A stretch of 53,033 nt of DNA from Maribellus luteus (GTDB lineage: Bacteria > Bacteroidota > Bacteroidia > Bacteroidales > Prolixibacteraceae): NCBI RefSeq assembly GCF_003576475.1, contig NZ_QWGR01000023.1, positions 1 through 53,033 on the forward strand. The letters are read 5' to 3'. Of this stretch, positions 42,050-50,971 are shown piece after piece. Both the position numbers and the translations under genes were made by a program. Numbering within the stretch: position 1 is the stretch's first letter; the number at the start of each line of letters is the position of its first letter. Below the pieces are notes generated by a model, which made no database searches, was not told the origin of the DNA, and saw only the letters and a list, made by a program, of their open reading frames with translations.

Positions 42050-42895
42050 ATGTCAAACAATTGTATAAATCAGTTTATTGCTTTATCAGGAAAGTATTTC
42101 AAAACTTATCTTGGCGTAAGTATTTCTGTTTTTTTGTTTATTCTGTTTTTCCAACCTTTTCCAACTGCAAATTTTGAGTTTGAGAACAAGCAGTTATACA
42201 TTTCCGGTTACGGATTAATCGTTTTTATTATCCAGGTAATCGTACAGATTATCTTTCAGGCGTATCTTCTTCAGGACAAGACGGAAGAGGAATACAATCC
42301 GATATGGAATTTGCTTTATTACTTTTTGCTGCTTGCGTTAACCAGCGTAGCTTTTGTTTTTTACCTGAGGTATGTAGGCAATACTGCCATTACGTTTAAC
42401 CTGGTTTTACGGGTTGTGGTAATTAGTGTGAGTGTGCCGGTTACCTTACATTTGAAAAATTCCCTTCAGTTGATAAACGGAAAATACCAGCAGCTGTTGG
42501 ACGAAAACAGGCTGATTCAGGACCGGCTAAATCAGTTCACCGAAAGCAGTGCCAACAAATCTGTTGAACTGAGTTCTGATAACGAGGGTGACAATTTAAT
42601 CATTCAGGTAGCAGAAATCGTATATGCAAAATCAGCTGATAATTACGTGGAAGTTGGATTTAAGGAAGGCGGCGAGCTTCAGAAAAAGCTGATCCGGAAC
42701 ACCCTGAAGAATATTGAAAATCAACTGAAGGAATACCATGTTTTTACGCGCACACACCGCTCTTGTATTGTCAACATACAACACATCGAAAAGTTAAATA
42801 AGAATTTTAACACCTATTGGTTAACGCTTACCGACATCAAAGAAACCGTTCCGGTTTCGCGGCAGTATTTAATGGCTGTAAAGGACTTGTTGTAA
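42050..42895 (+). CDS. Membrane LytTR-family regulator
   Basis: A 281-residue protein. Four N-terminal membrane helices (about 17-35, 48-70, 82-105 and 115-133) and a short coiled segment precede a C-terminal LytTR DNA-binding domain (about 185-281: VAEIVYAKSADNYVEVGF, TRTHRSCIVNIQHIEKLNKN, VPVSRQY). It lacks a receiver domain, so the membrane part may sense directly. Its position 314 bases before the radical SAM gene suggests that it controls that unit, which I infer. Confidence 0.88.
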   Translation: MSNNCINQFIALSGKYFKTYLGVSISVFLFILFFQPFPTANFEFENKQLYISGYGLIVFIIQVIVQIIFQAYLLQDKTEEEYNPIWNLLYYFLLLALTSVAFVFYLRYVGNTAITFNLVLRVVVISVSVPVTLHLKNSLQLINGKYQQLLDENRLIQDRLNQFTESSANKSVELSSDNEGDNLIIQVAEIVYAKSADNYVEVGFKEGGELQKKLIRNTLKNIENQLKEYHVFTRTHRSCIVNIQHIEKLNKNFNTYWLTLTDIKETVPVSRQYLMAVKDLL

Positions 42896-43208
42896 GGTAC
42901 AGGGGCGAATGACATTCGTCCGGGTATTTTAACACTTGTCCTCTCAAATTAAGTCCCATCCCAAAAAAACTTTTGCCAGTCCCTTTCATTTTATCCCGGC
43001 AAAATCCCTTTGTAAATTTGGGTTATCTTCTCATTTTCTGAGAGCTGCAAAATAAAATCGAAAAGGAACCTGTGAATTGGATTGAGCCAGTTCATTTGAA
43101 AAATGATTGTATGAAATGAGCATGATAATGGGATTCACACCAAACTACATGATTAAATCTCATGCGAATTCCATCTGTTACCGTGTAAAAAATTAAAAAT
43201 TTAAACAG
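42896..43208. other. Spacer upstream of radical SAM gene
   Basis: About 310 bases with no gene. It holds no clear LytTR direct repeat that I can see, though two TCAGAGAG/TTTCTGAGAG-like half-sites occur (41951 before the regulator and 43036). A possible place for the radical SAM promoter. Confidence 0.4.
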
Positions 43209-44708
43209 ATGAAAGTATTAATGATATATCCAAAATACCCCGATACTTACTGGAGTTTTAAGCATGCGTTAAAATTCATTTCCAAAAAGGCAGCCGTGCC
43301 TCCTTTGGGCTTGATCACCGTTTCGGCGATGTTGCCGGAAAGCTGGCAAAAAAAGCTGGTTGATTTAAATATTGAAGAGCTGAAAAACAAAGAGCTGGCT
43401 TGGGCTGATTATGTTTTTTTGAGCAGTATGTATGTTCAGAAAGAATCGGTTGATGATATTTTGGCTCGTTGCCGGGAACACGCTGTGAAAGTAATTGCCG
43501 GAGGTCCCCTGTTTACGCAAGAGTACGACAATTATCCGCAAATAGACCACTTTATATTGAACGAGGCAGAAATTACGCTGCCTCTGTTTTTATCCGACCT
43601 GGCAAACGGAGCTCCTTTAAAAAGAATTTACAGAAGCGATGAATTTGCTGATTTATCAGTGTCTCCCGTACCGGATTACTACCTGCTGAATCGAAAAGCT
43701 TATGCTTCCATGAGCCTTCAGGTATCGCGGGGATGCCCGTTTTCATGCGATTTTTGCGAAATAACAACATTGCTTGGGCACAAAGTGCGGATGAAAAGCA
43801 AAGAGCAGATCATTGATGAGTTGGAAACGTTGTACAAGCTAAATTGGCGCGGGCTTATATCCGTGGTGGACGATAATTTTATCGGGAATAAAAAAGTGAT
43901 AAAGAATGAGTTGCTTCCTTCGATGATCGGATGGATGAAGCAGCATCGCCACCCGTTTAGCTTTAACGCACAAACTTCGATAAATCTGGCCGATGACGAC
44001 CGGCTGCTGGCAATGATGCGGGAAGCCGGTTTTACCTCCACTTTTATTGGCATTGAAACACCGGTGGAAGAGTCATTGCAAAGCTGTCATAAAATTCAGA
44101 ATGAAAACAGGGATTTACTCGAAAATGTGAAGCAAATACAAAAAGCGGGCCTCCAGGTGTCGGGGGGATTTATCGTAGGGTTCGACAGTGATACTTTTAC
44201 CGTGTTTCAGCGGCAAATCGAGTTTATTCAGAAAAGCGGTATTGTATCGGCCATGGTCGGATTACTTAACGCCCCCAAGAATACGAGGCTGTATAAACAA
44301 ATGGAAGCAGAAAACCGCTTAACGGTTGACCCAACCGGAAGTAATACTGATTTTACGATGAATTTTGTTCCCAAAATGAATAAGCAGAAACTGCTCGACG
44401 GATACCGGCACATTATTGCCAACATTTATACAGAAAGGCCTTATTATAAGCGCGTCAGGGAACTGTTCCGGAATTACCAGCCGGTGAAAATGGGTAAAAA
44501 AGGTATTGAATACAACCGGATTAAAGCCTTTGCCAAATCAATTTTTGTTTTGGGACTGGTAAGCGAGGGCAGGCTGGAATACTGGAAGTTCATGGGCTGG
44601 ACGGTACTGAACAAACCCAAGCTATTAGCCGAGGCAATCACTTTTTCCGTGTATGGTTATCATTTTCGTACGGTTTACGGACTAAGAAAAGGTAAAGCCC
44701 CCAATTGA
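43209..44708 (+). CDS. B12-binding radical SAM protein (DUF4070 type)
   Basis: A 499-residue protein. Residues 1-140 form a cobalamin-binding-like domain (VLMIYPKYPDTYWSF, PPLGLITVSAML, VIAGGPLFTQEY, IDHFILNEAE). The radical SAM cluster is RGCPFSCDFCEI (Cys176, Cys180, Cys183), and the C-terminal 150 residues resemble DUF4070. This class of cobalamin-dependent enzymes modifies unactivated carbon, for example in hopanoids and other lipids. The product here is unknown. It is 51 bases upstream of the desaturase on the same strand, a likely operon. Confidence 0.88.
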   Translation: MKVLMIYPKYPDTYWSFKHALKFISKKAAVPPLGLITVSAMLPESWQKKLVDLNIEELKNKELAWADYVFLSSMYVQKESVDDILARCREHAVKVIAGGPLFTQEYDNYPQIDHFILNEAEITLPLFLSDLANGAPLKRIYRSDEFADLSVSPVPDYYLLNRKAYASMSLQVSRGCPFSCDFCEITTLLGHKVRMKSKEQIIDELETLYKLNWRGLISVVDDNFIGNKKVIKNELLPSMIGWMKQHRHPFSFNAQTSINLADDDRLLAMMREAGFTSTFIGIETPVEESLQSCHKIQNENRDLLENVKQIQKAGLQVSGGFIVGFDSDTFTVFQRQIEFIQKSGIVSAMVGLLNAPKNTRLYKQMEAENRLTVDPTGSNTDFTMNFVPKMNKQKLLDGYRHIIANIYTERPYYKRVRELFRNYQPVKMGKKGIEYNRIKAFAKSIFVLGLVSEGRLEYWKFMGWTVLNKPKLLAEAITFSVYGYHFRTVYGLRKGKAPN

Positions 44709-44759
44709 CTAGCGAATGAAAATTACTGAAATATAATAAATGAAATAAGTTTTAATAAA

Positions 44760-45863
44760 ATGCGAAACATAAAGTACTCAAGACATAAGCTCAATTTTAC
44801 GACGGAATTAAGAAATTCAGTCAACGAATATTTTAGCAAAAACAACATTCAACCTTACGGAAACCGGAAAATTTACCTAAAGACTATTTTTATGGGCCTG
44901 TTGTACCTGGTGCCTTATATTCTGATGGTTTCGGGGCTTGTGACTTCTGTTATACCGGTTTTGGTGTGCTGGTTTGTTATGGGATTGGGTATGCCGGGAC
45001 TGGGAATGGTGACCATGCACGATGCCAATCATGGGTCATTCTCGAAGCATGAATGGGTAAACCGGTTTTTTGGAAATTCATTGTATCTGCTGGGTGGGTT
45101 TCCGCCAAACTGGCGCTACCAGCACAACACGCTTCATCATGGATTTACGAACATTGAAGGACACGATGAAGATATCGCCCCTCCGGGTATTCTGCGGTTT
45201 TCGCCTCACCGTCCTTTAAAAAAGATTCATCGTTACCAGCATATCTATGCCTGGTTCTTTTATAGTTTGATGACGATTTCGTGGATCGTTTCCAAAGATT
45301 TCAGACGCTTTAAAAAGTACCAAAAAATGGGGGTTAAACTAAGCGGAAAACGAAGGGTTAACCAATTGCTTAGTCATATAATACTATCAAAAATTGTTTA
45401 TTACTGCGTATTCCTGCTTATTCCACTCTTAACCATCCCGGTTTCGTGGTATTGGATAGTTGCCGGATTTTTACTGATGCATTTTACTGCAGGTTTGGTA
45501 TTAAGTACCATTTTTCAGGCGGCTCATGTTGTGCCTTCTTCTGAGTATCCAATGCCTGATAAAGATGGGCAGATCGAAAATAACTGGACGATTCATCAAT
45601 TGCATACAACCTGCGATTTCGCGCCTAAAAGCAAAATTTTTTCCTGGTTTGTTGGAGGCCTGAATTTTCAGGTAGAACACCATTTGTTCCCGAACGTGAG
45701 CCACATACATTATCGGAAAATCTCGGAAATTGTGCAGGCGAAGGCAAAGGAGTTCAACCTTCCGTACCATGTAAACAAGAGCTTTGTTCATGCCGTGTGG
45801 CAACATATAAGGATGTTGAAATTGCTGGGAAGCAGTAAAGGGACTGCGAACCCGGCTTGCTGA
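44760..45863 (+). CDS. Fatty acid desaturase
   Basis: A 367-residue membrane desaturase with the three histidine boxes: HDANH (87-91), HNTLHH (122-127) and QVEHHLFP (about 300), the last of the acyl-lipid/linoleoyl type. Two pairs of hydrophobic helices lie around residues 42-85 and 205-245. It inserts double bonds in acyl chains at the membrane using di-iron chemistry and reduced electron carrier. Paired with the radical SAM gene, it suggests modification of a shared lipid. Confidence 0.92.
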   Translation: MRNIKYSRHKLNFTTELRNSVNEYFSKNNIQPYGNRKIYLKTIFMGLLYLVPYILMVSGLVTSVIPVLVCWFVMGLGMPGLGMVTMHDANHGSFSKHEWVNRFFGNSLYLLGGFPPNWRYQHNTLHHGFTNIEGHDEDIAPPGILRFSPHRPLKKIHRYQHIYAWFFYSLMTISWIVSKDFRRFKKYQKMGVKLSGKRRVNQLLSHIILSKIVYYCVFLLIPLLTIPVSWYWIVAGFLLMHFTAGLVLSTIFQAAHVVPSSEYPMPDKDGQIENNWTIHQLHTTCDFAPKSKIFSWFVGGLNFQVEHHLFPNVSHIHYRKISEIVQAKAKEFNLPYHVNKSFVHAVWQHIRMLKLLGSSKGTANPAC

Positions 45864-45940
45864 TTGAAATACGGCAATCTTTTGTGCAGTGAAGAGTTTT
45901 GCGAAAGAATTTTATGAAGAGCGAAAAGAGATAAAAAAAG

Positions 45941-46501
45941 GTGAAGCTTTATATTAAAAATATGGTTTGTATTCGCTGCCAGGCGGTAGTGAGGGACGAA
46001 TTAGAGAAGATGGGCCTTTCGTATTCGTACGTAAAAATCGGGGAAGCCGAGCTTGTTGGAAACGCCCGGCCTGAGCAGTTAATTCATTTGGCATTCGCTT
46101 TAAAAAAATCAGGGCTTGTGTTAATCGACGACAGGAAGAGCATTTTGGTGGAAAAGATAAAAGGTGTAATTATTAGCTTGGTTCATTACACGGAAGAACA
46201 GATCAAGGTAAATCTTTCCGATTATCTCAGTGAAAAACTGAACTACGATTATACCTATTTATCCAATCTTTTTTCGGAAGTAAATGGCACAAGCATCGAA
46301 AAATTTTACCTCACACACAAAATAGAAAGAGCGAAAGAGTTGATCGTTTACAACGAACTAAATCTTACCGAGATTGCGTACAAACTTCATTACAGCAGCG
46401 TTGCCCATTTGTCGAACCAATTCAGACAATACACCGGGCTAACGCCATCCCGTTTTAAGAAATTGAGAAACCCGGAACGAATTAGGCTTGAAAATGTGTG
46501 A
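45941..46501 (+). CDS. HMA-AraC fusion regulator
   Basis: A 186-residue protein; the frame opens with GTG at 45941, and an ATG at 45962 is a possible alternative that would trim the first beta strand. The N-terminal 65 residues resemble a heavy-metal-associated (HMA) domain with a CxxC site (MVCIRCQAVVRDELEKMG). The C-terminal 100 residues are an AraC-type double helix-turn-helix (LSEKLNYDYTYLSNLFSEV; LTEIAYKLHYSSVAHLSNQF). The combination suggests metal-responsive gene control. Its targets are not known. Confidence 0.85.
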   Translation: MKLYIKNMVCIRCQAVVRDELEKMGLSYSYVKIGEAELVGNARPEQLIHLAFALKKSGLVLIDDRKSILVEKIKGVIISLVHYTEEQIKVNLSDYLSEKLNYDYTYLSNLFSEVNGTSIEKFYLTHKIERAKELIVYNELNLTEIAYKLHYSSVAHLSNQFRQYTGLTPSRFKKLRNPERIRLENV

Positions 46502-46566
46502 GTGGTTCAAATTAAAATGAAGCAGATCTCGATTGTTTTGGTTAACTTATGTAATAATCAATAAAA

Positions 46567-46983
46567 ATGGCGAAGGGAGGACATTTGAACAAGGAAGAGA
46601 AATATTATTTGGAAGATATCTTTTACCGGTTTATCCAGCCGTACTTTCCCATTGAGGATTATATTATTTTTTTCGAATGGGACCGTATTTCCAGAAGCTA
46701 CCGCTATGTGGTAACACCACTAGGGAACAAAAACAAATTCATTAGTTTCTACCTGCGTGAATACGACAATGTTTGTGATTTTAGATTGGTGGTAATATAT
46801 ACCAGTGTTGGTGAATTTAATTTTCACAACACTCAGAAACTGCTTTTTTTGTTGGCTTATGACGATTTGGAGCGCTTTAATGAATTCTACGAGGAACTGA
46901 TTGACGAGCTAAAAGAGAAGAGCGTTAAAGATTCTCCTTTCGACTTTTTTATTCCTTTTTTCATGGTTGAGCGTGAAAAATAA
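46567..46983 (+). CDS. Hypothetical protein
   Basis: A 138-residue soluble protein rich in aromatic residues (for example KYYLEDIFYRFIQPYFPIEDYIIFFEWD). It has no signal peptide, cysteine cluster or family I recognise. It begins 66 bases after the AraC-type gene on the same strand, with no terminator hairpin seen between them. Confidence 0.65.
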   Translation: MAKGGHLNKEEKYYLEDIFYRFIQPYFPIEDYIIFFEWDRISRSYRYVVTPLGNKNKFISFYLREYDNVCDFRLVVIYTSVGEFNFHNTQKLLFLLAYDDLERFNEFYEELIDELKEKSVKDSPFDFFIPFFMVEREK

Positions 46984-47010
46984 AAGCATAGGCAAAACCT
47001 GTTTACAACG

Positions 47011-47035
47011 CTGATCCTAAAGATTCCTGGATCAG
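47011..47035. terminator. Possible terminator hairpin
   Basis: CTGATCC (47011-47017) pairs with GGATCAG (47029-47035) across an 11-base loop. It lies between two convergent genes, and the following sequence is not a clear T run. Confidence 0.35.
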
Positions 47036-47065
47036 TGCGTGCTTCTTGATTCAGATAATACCGGC

Positions 47066-47227
47066 TTATTTCTTCATGGCTCTTTTCACATAAAAAATAC
47101 GGAGAAGAACGATAAATGCTGCCAGCGGTAGCAAAATATCGATGTACCGAAACGAATCAAAAGCTAAATAGGCGATAACCCAGAGAAGCACCAACAGGCC
47201 TGCAATAATGTATAACGAGTTTTTCAT
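47066..47227 (-). CDS. Small membrane protein, lmo0937/DUF5670-like
   Basis: A 53-residue frame that reads MKNSLYIIAGLLVLLWVIAY, then LAFDSFRYIDILLPLAAFIV and LLRIFYVKRAMKK. It has two membrane helices around a short charged turn, the plan of lmo0937/DUF5670 small membrane proteins, which are often stress-induced. Start ATG at 47227; the AT-rich upstream region (47228-47340) could contain its promoter. Family assignment is by eye. Confidence 0.7.
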   Translation of the reverse strand: MKNSLYIIAGLLVLLWVIAYLAFDSFRYIDILLPLAAFIVLLRIFYVKRAMKK

Positions 47228-47442
47228 GGTATGGTATTTTGAGCAATAATTTAGTGCCCGATAACCTTATGAAGGTACTTAAATACGGGGTGTAAAGTGT
47301 TACACGATTCGGGGCAATAGTTACATCATTCACACATTACCGGGTACTGGCTCAATAAAAAAAATGAATGATTTTAGTTTGTCCCGAGTGTCGGGGCCGG
47401 AAGAATTGCTTAGGGCGCCTTTTTAATTCATTGGCACCGGAT

Positions 47443-48426
47443 TTACTTTGTCAGCAAGAGCGTGTTCTTTTGGTAATCAGACAGTATGCTCGAAAACAGA
47501 TGAGGGTTAAAGAGGTACAGGCAATAACGGATTTTTGTGTACGGGTTCAACTCTTTTTTTTCAATCTCAGCAATTTGTTTAACGGTTAACAGATGAGTTC
47601 GCAGGGCATCGTTTAATTCACTTTCCGTAAATTTATTCTTATTGGCAAGAATTTCCTGGACGAAGCCATCAACTTTGAATTCAATAAAATTATAATCGGG
47701 AAAATACTTTAGTGCTACAAATAGAAACCGAAAAACATCCAGAGGCATTTTCTTATCAACTGTATAGCCTTTTTTTAAGCGGTTGCTTATTCTTTTTTCT
47801 TCAATGCTGATTTCATCGTTTATCCGTAAAAACTCATCGTCAGCAATTTCAAACAATGCCGACAAGCGGTTGATTCTTCGCTTCAGGCTTTGGGGAATAC
47901 TTTTTTTGTATTTGATTTTGTGGTCCAGAACACTCCAGGCATCCTGAATAATGGTTCTGATTTGAAGTTCAAACTGGATATTTGCGTAGCGGGCGTATTC
48001 GTTTTTTTGGGCGTATTTCCCGTTTAGCTTCAGGTCCAGATGCAGACTTTTATAGCCAAATTTATCATCAGTACTTTCAATCTGAACCGTTTTATCGGTA
48101 ATCGAAACCTCTTTGAAATACTTGTTTAGTTCTTTTCGGATAATACGTACATCTTTCAGGTAGGGACAAACAACGCGTATTCCCACAAAGTCGGATAAAA
48201 AATCGATTATCCTGTAGTCGTTTCGTGAAGAGGGAATCGCTGGTAAATACTTCCGTTCAAACTTGCTCAGGCATTCTTCGTAGTCTTTAATCCTACCTGT
48301 AACGTATTCAACGTTTGGAAGGGGGGCAATGAGTTGCGTGAAGGCTGCCAATGCCAAATGGTAAAATTCAAGATTAGAATCATAATCGTTTTTGAATTCA
48401 GTTATTTTTAAATCGAAATGTGACAT
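47443..48426 (-). CDS. RelA/SpoT-type (p)ppGpp synthetase domain protein
   Basis: A 327-residue protein if started at the ATG at 48426; a GTG 33 bases upstream is an alternative. The synthetase motifs are present: RIKDYEECLSKFERK, DFVGIRVVCPYL, GYKSLHLDL, and FELQIRTIIQDAWSVLDHKIKYK. No hydrolase HD domain precedes them. The C-terminal 130 residues are helical and unlike the standard RelQ/RelP small synthetases. It makes alarmone from GTP/GDP and ATP, or pyrophosphorylates another target as ToxSAS proteins do; the sequence does not decide. Confidence 0.85.
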   Translation of the reverse strand: MSHFDLKITEFKNDYDSNLEFYHLALAAFTQLIAPLPNVEYVTGRIKDYEECLSKFERKYLPAIPSSRNDYRIIDFLSDFVGIRVVCPYLKDVRIIRKELNKYFKEVSITDKTVQIESTDDKFGYKSLHLDLKLNGKYAQKNEYARYANIQFELQIRTIIQDAWSVLDHKIKYKKSIPQSLKRRINRLSALFEIADDEFLRINDEISIEEKRISNRLKKGYTVDKKMPLDVFRFLFVALKYFPDYNFIEFKVDGFVQEILANKNKFTESELNDALRTHLLTVKQIAEIEKKELNPYTKIRYCLYLFNPHLFSSILSDYQKNTLLLTK

Positions 48427-48515
48427 AAATTGGGGTGACGGGTAAAGCAATATTTCCACGTGAACAGTGGCAAAAAATCTGTCGTCATTTCAGCTTCCAA
48501 CCAAAATTGAAAAGA

Positions 48516-48543
48516 CGAAAAAATCCCGCATTGAGCGGGATTT
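48516..48543 (-). terminator. Terminator of cspA
   Basis: On the minus strand AAATCCCGC-TCAAT-GCGGGATTT is a perfect 9-bp stem followed by TTT, 22 bases after the cspA stop. Confidence 0.85.
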
Positions 48544-48564
48544 GATATCTGTTGTTGAAACGAA

Positions 48565-48756
48565 TTAAACTCGTTTAACATTTACGGCGTTTATTCCTTT
48601 TTGTCCCTGTTGCAACTCGAAAGTTACTGTATCGGCTTCTTTTACAAAATCAACCAATCCTGATGAATGGACAAAATACTCCTTTTCAGAATTTGAATCT
48701 TTAATAAAACCAAATCCTTTTGCTTCGTTAAAAAACTTTATAGTTCCTTTATTCAT
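48565..48756 (-). CDS. Cold shock protein, CspA family
   Basis: A 63-residue single cold-shock domain protein. RNP1 is KGFGFI and RNP2 is EYFVHSS. It binds single-stranded RNA and DNA and melts structured mRNA. It follows the RRM gene by 18 bases, so they share a transcript that ends at the hairpin at 48516. Confidence 0.94.
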   Translation of the reverse strand: MNKGTIKFFNEAKGFGFIKDSNSEKEYFVHSSGLVDFVKEADTVTFELQQGQKGINAVNVKRV

Positions 48757-48774
48757 GATATTATTTTAAAAATA

Positions 48775-49077
48775 TTAATAACGTCTTCTGTTAAATCCTC
48801 CGCCACCGCGGTTATCCCGGCCACGATCGTTTCTGTCGGGTCTGGGGCGGGCTACATTTACAATAATTGTTTTGCCTTCAAACTCTGTTTCATGCAAAGC
48901 CTCGATGGCTTCTTTACCTTCGGCATCCTGCATTTCAACAAAGCCAAATCCACGCGATGCTCCGGTGTACTTGTCCATGATAACGTTTGCAGAACTAACC
49001 TCTCCGTATGTTGCAAATAATTCTTTTAAGCTTTCACCTGTTGTGTTATTACTTAAATTCGATACATAAATATTCAT
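48775..49077 (-). CDS. RRM RNA-binding protein with Arg/Gly tail
   Basis: A 100-residue protein with one RNA recognition motif: RNP2 IYVSNL at 3-8 and RNP1 RGFGFVEM near residue 42. The C-terminal 25 residues are an Arg/Gly/Asp tail (GRDNRGGGGFNRRRY). Such small RRM proteins are frequent in Bacteroidota and cyanobacteria and are often cold-induced. Linked to cspA (18-base gap). Confidence 0.92.
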   Translation of the reverse strand: MNIYVSNLSNNTTGESLKELFATYGEVSSANVIMDKYTGASRGFGFVEMQDAEGKEAIEALHETEFEGKTIIVNVARPRPDRNDRGRDNRGGGGFNRRRY

Positions 49078-49200
49078 TCGTATATGTTTTTAATTATTAA
49101 ACGGAAACTCCTGTAACCCGCACCAAATAATCATCCTCTTTTGTGATTATTTTTACCGGGCTTGTTTCATTGGTTTCTATTTAAATCGTGAATAAAATTT

Positions 49201-49644
49201 CTACTCAGCTGGCTCAATCTTTACGGCGTTTAAGCCCCTGTTTCCTTTGGCCAGTTCAAAAGAAACCTTGTTTCCTTCGGTGATATTGGGATAAGCATCA
49301 GATATATGAAAAAAGTACTTTTCGGTACTGGCCATGTCTTTAATAAAACCGTAACCTTTGTCTTTCTTAAAATGCTCTACACGCCCTTTTAACGGCACGT
49401 CTTCCTCTTCCTGTTTTTTGGGCGTGGAAATGGCGATTTTATTGGCATCTACTTTCTTTTTAATCGGATCGGGCTGGGTATCCGTGATTACCCCGTTTTC
49501 ATCCACATAAGCAATCATATCGTCCAGTGATCCACTGCCTCCGTTGGCTTTGCGTACTTCTTTTCGCTGTTGTTTTTCTTTTCTTTTCCGAGCTCTTTTT
49601 TTCTCTAATTCTTTTTTATTAAAAGAAATCGATGATCTACCCAT
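49201..49644 (-). CDS. Cold-shock domain protein with basic N-terminus
   Basis: A 147-residue protein. The first 35 residues are Lys/Arg-rich (KKELEKKRARKRKEKQQRKE), probably an RNA-binding extension; residues about 85-147 are a cold-shock domain with RNP1 KGYGFI and RNP2 KYFFHIS. It is probably an RNA chaperone. It is 124 bases upstream of the RRM gene and 208 bases downstream of the DEAD helicase on the same strand. Confidence 0.88.
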   Translation of the reverse strand: MGRSSISFNKKELEKKRARKRKEKQQRKEVRKANGGSGSLDDMIAYVDENGVITDTQPDPIKKKVDANKIAISTPKKQEEEDVPLKGRVEHFKKDKGYGFIKDMASTEKYFFHISDAYPNITEGNKVSFELAKGNRGLNAVKIEPAE

Positions 49645-49852
49645 TCATATTTGTTTTAATGTTATTGCTGATTTTATTTCAAGTTTGCAGCTACTTTAGT
49701 TGCTCTAAATCTTGAATGTCGAATAATGATTAACGAATAATGAATGAGGATGTGCGTTGCTGCATCGCTGTTCATATTTTTTGTAATCGTCAATCTGCAA
49801 TCGTTAACCGATATTCATCATTTTTAGTTATTCTCCAATACACAGTGGTTGA

Positions 49853-50971
49853 TTAGGCCACTACGGTATTCAGTTTCTTTCCCGTCAGTTTTTGGATGTC
49901 GCGCACCATCGAATATTCGTCCTGCGAACAAAACGACAAGGCAATTCCACTTTTTCCGGCACGTCCGGTACGCCCAATCCGGTGTACATAGGTTTCGGCC
50001 ACATCCGGCAGGTCGTAATTGATCACGGTCTCCAGGTTGGCAATATCAATGCCCCTTGCCGCAATATCGGTGGCCACAATCACCCTTGTTCTTCTCGACT
50101 TGAAATTCTCAAGCGCCCGTTGCCGTGCTCCCTGCGATTTATTGCCGTGAATGGCTTCGCAATCTATTCCGTTTACATTCAATATGCGGGCAATTTTATC
50201 GGCCCCTCGCTTGGTACGCGAAAAAACCAGCACCGAGTTATTCTGCTCGTTTCGGAGTATGGAAACAAGGAGTTGGTTCTTTTTCGGCCGTTCCACATAG
50301 TACAGGTGTTGCTCGATCATCTCGGCGGTTGAGGCAACCGGGTTTACTTTTACACGTACCGGGTTGCGCAGTATCGATTTCGAAAGCGTGGCAATAGTCG
50401 CCGGCATGGTGGCCGAAAAAAACAGGGTTTGTTTTTGTTGCGGCAGCATGGGTAACAGGCGTTTAATGTCGTGTATAAACCCCATGTCGAGCATGCGGTC
50501 GGCTTCGTCGAGCACAAAGTGCCGGATATGGCGAAGCGAAATGTGCTTTTGCTGGATGAGGTCGAGCAAACGCCCGGGTGTGGCAACCAGAATATCGACA
50601 CCTCTTCGCAGCTTATCAACCTGCGGCCCCTGTTTTACGCCGCCAAAAATCACGGCATGGCGCATCTCGGTATATTTTCCGTACTCCCAAAAGCTTTCGC
50701 CAATTTGTATGGCCAGCTCCCGGGTGGGAGTGAGGATCAGTGCTTTTATTTCACGTTTCTGTCCGTGTTGGAAAGACTCGCTCAATTGCTGAATAATGGG
50801 AATGGCAAAGGCGGCCGTTTTTCCGGTGCCGGTTTGAGCCAGGCCCAGTAGGTCGCTACCACTAAGTGCGGCCGGAATTGCCTTCTCCTGTATCGGAGTA
50901 GGAGTTTCGTAGTTCTTGTTGGCCAGAGCCCTTAATATGGGCTCTGAAATATTTAATTCTTTAAATGTCAT
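49853..50971 (-). CDS. DEAD-box RNA helicase
   Basis: A 372-residue helicase core of RhlE/CsdA type without a long C-terminal tail. Motifs seen: Q motif TPIQEKAIP, I AQTGTGKT, II VLDEADRMLDMGF, III SATMP, V ATDIAARGID and VI HRIGRTGRAG. It unwinds RNA with ATP. With CspA, RRM and cold-shock domain genes downstream it forms a cold-shock/RNA-remodelling cluster. A candidate promoter lies about 470 bases upstream (51440-51447). Confidence 0.95.
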   Translation of the reverse strand: MTFKELNISEPILRALANKNYETPTPIQEKAIPAALSGSDLLGLAQTGTGKTAAFAIPIIQQLSESFQHGQKREIKALILTPTRELAIQIGESFWEYGKYTEMRHAVIFGGVKQGPQVDKLRRGVDILVATPGRLLDLIQQKHISLRHIRHFVLDEADRMLDMGFIHDIKRLLPMLPQQKQTLFFSATMPATIATLSKSILRNPVRVKVNPVASTAEMIEQHLYYVERPKKNQLLVSILRNEQNNSVLVFSRTKRGADKIARILNVNGIDCEAIHGNKSQGARQRALENFKSRRTRVIVATDIAARGIDIANLETVINYDLPDVAETYVHRIGRTGRAGKSGIALSFCSQDEYSMVRDIQKLTGKKLNTVVA

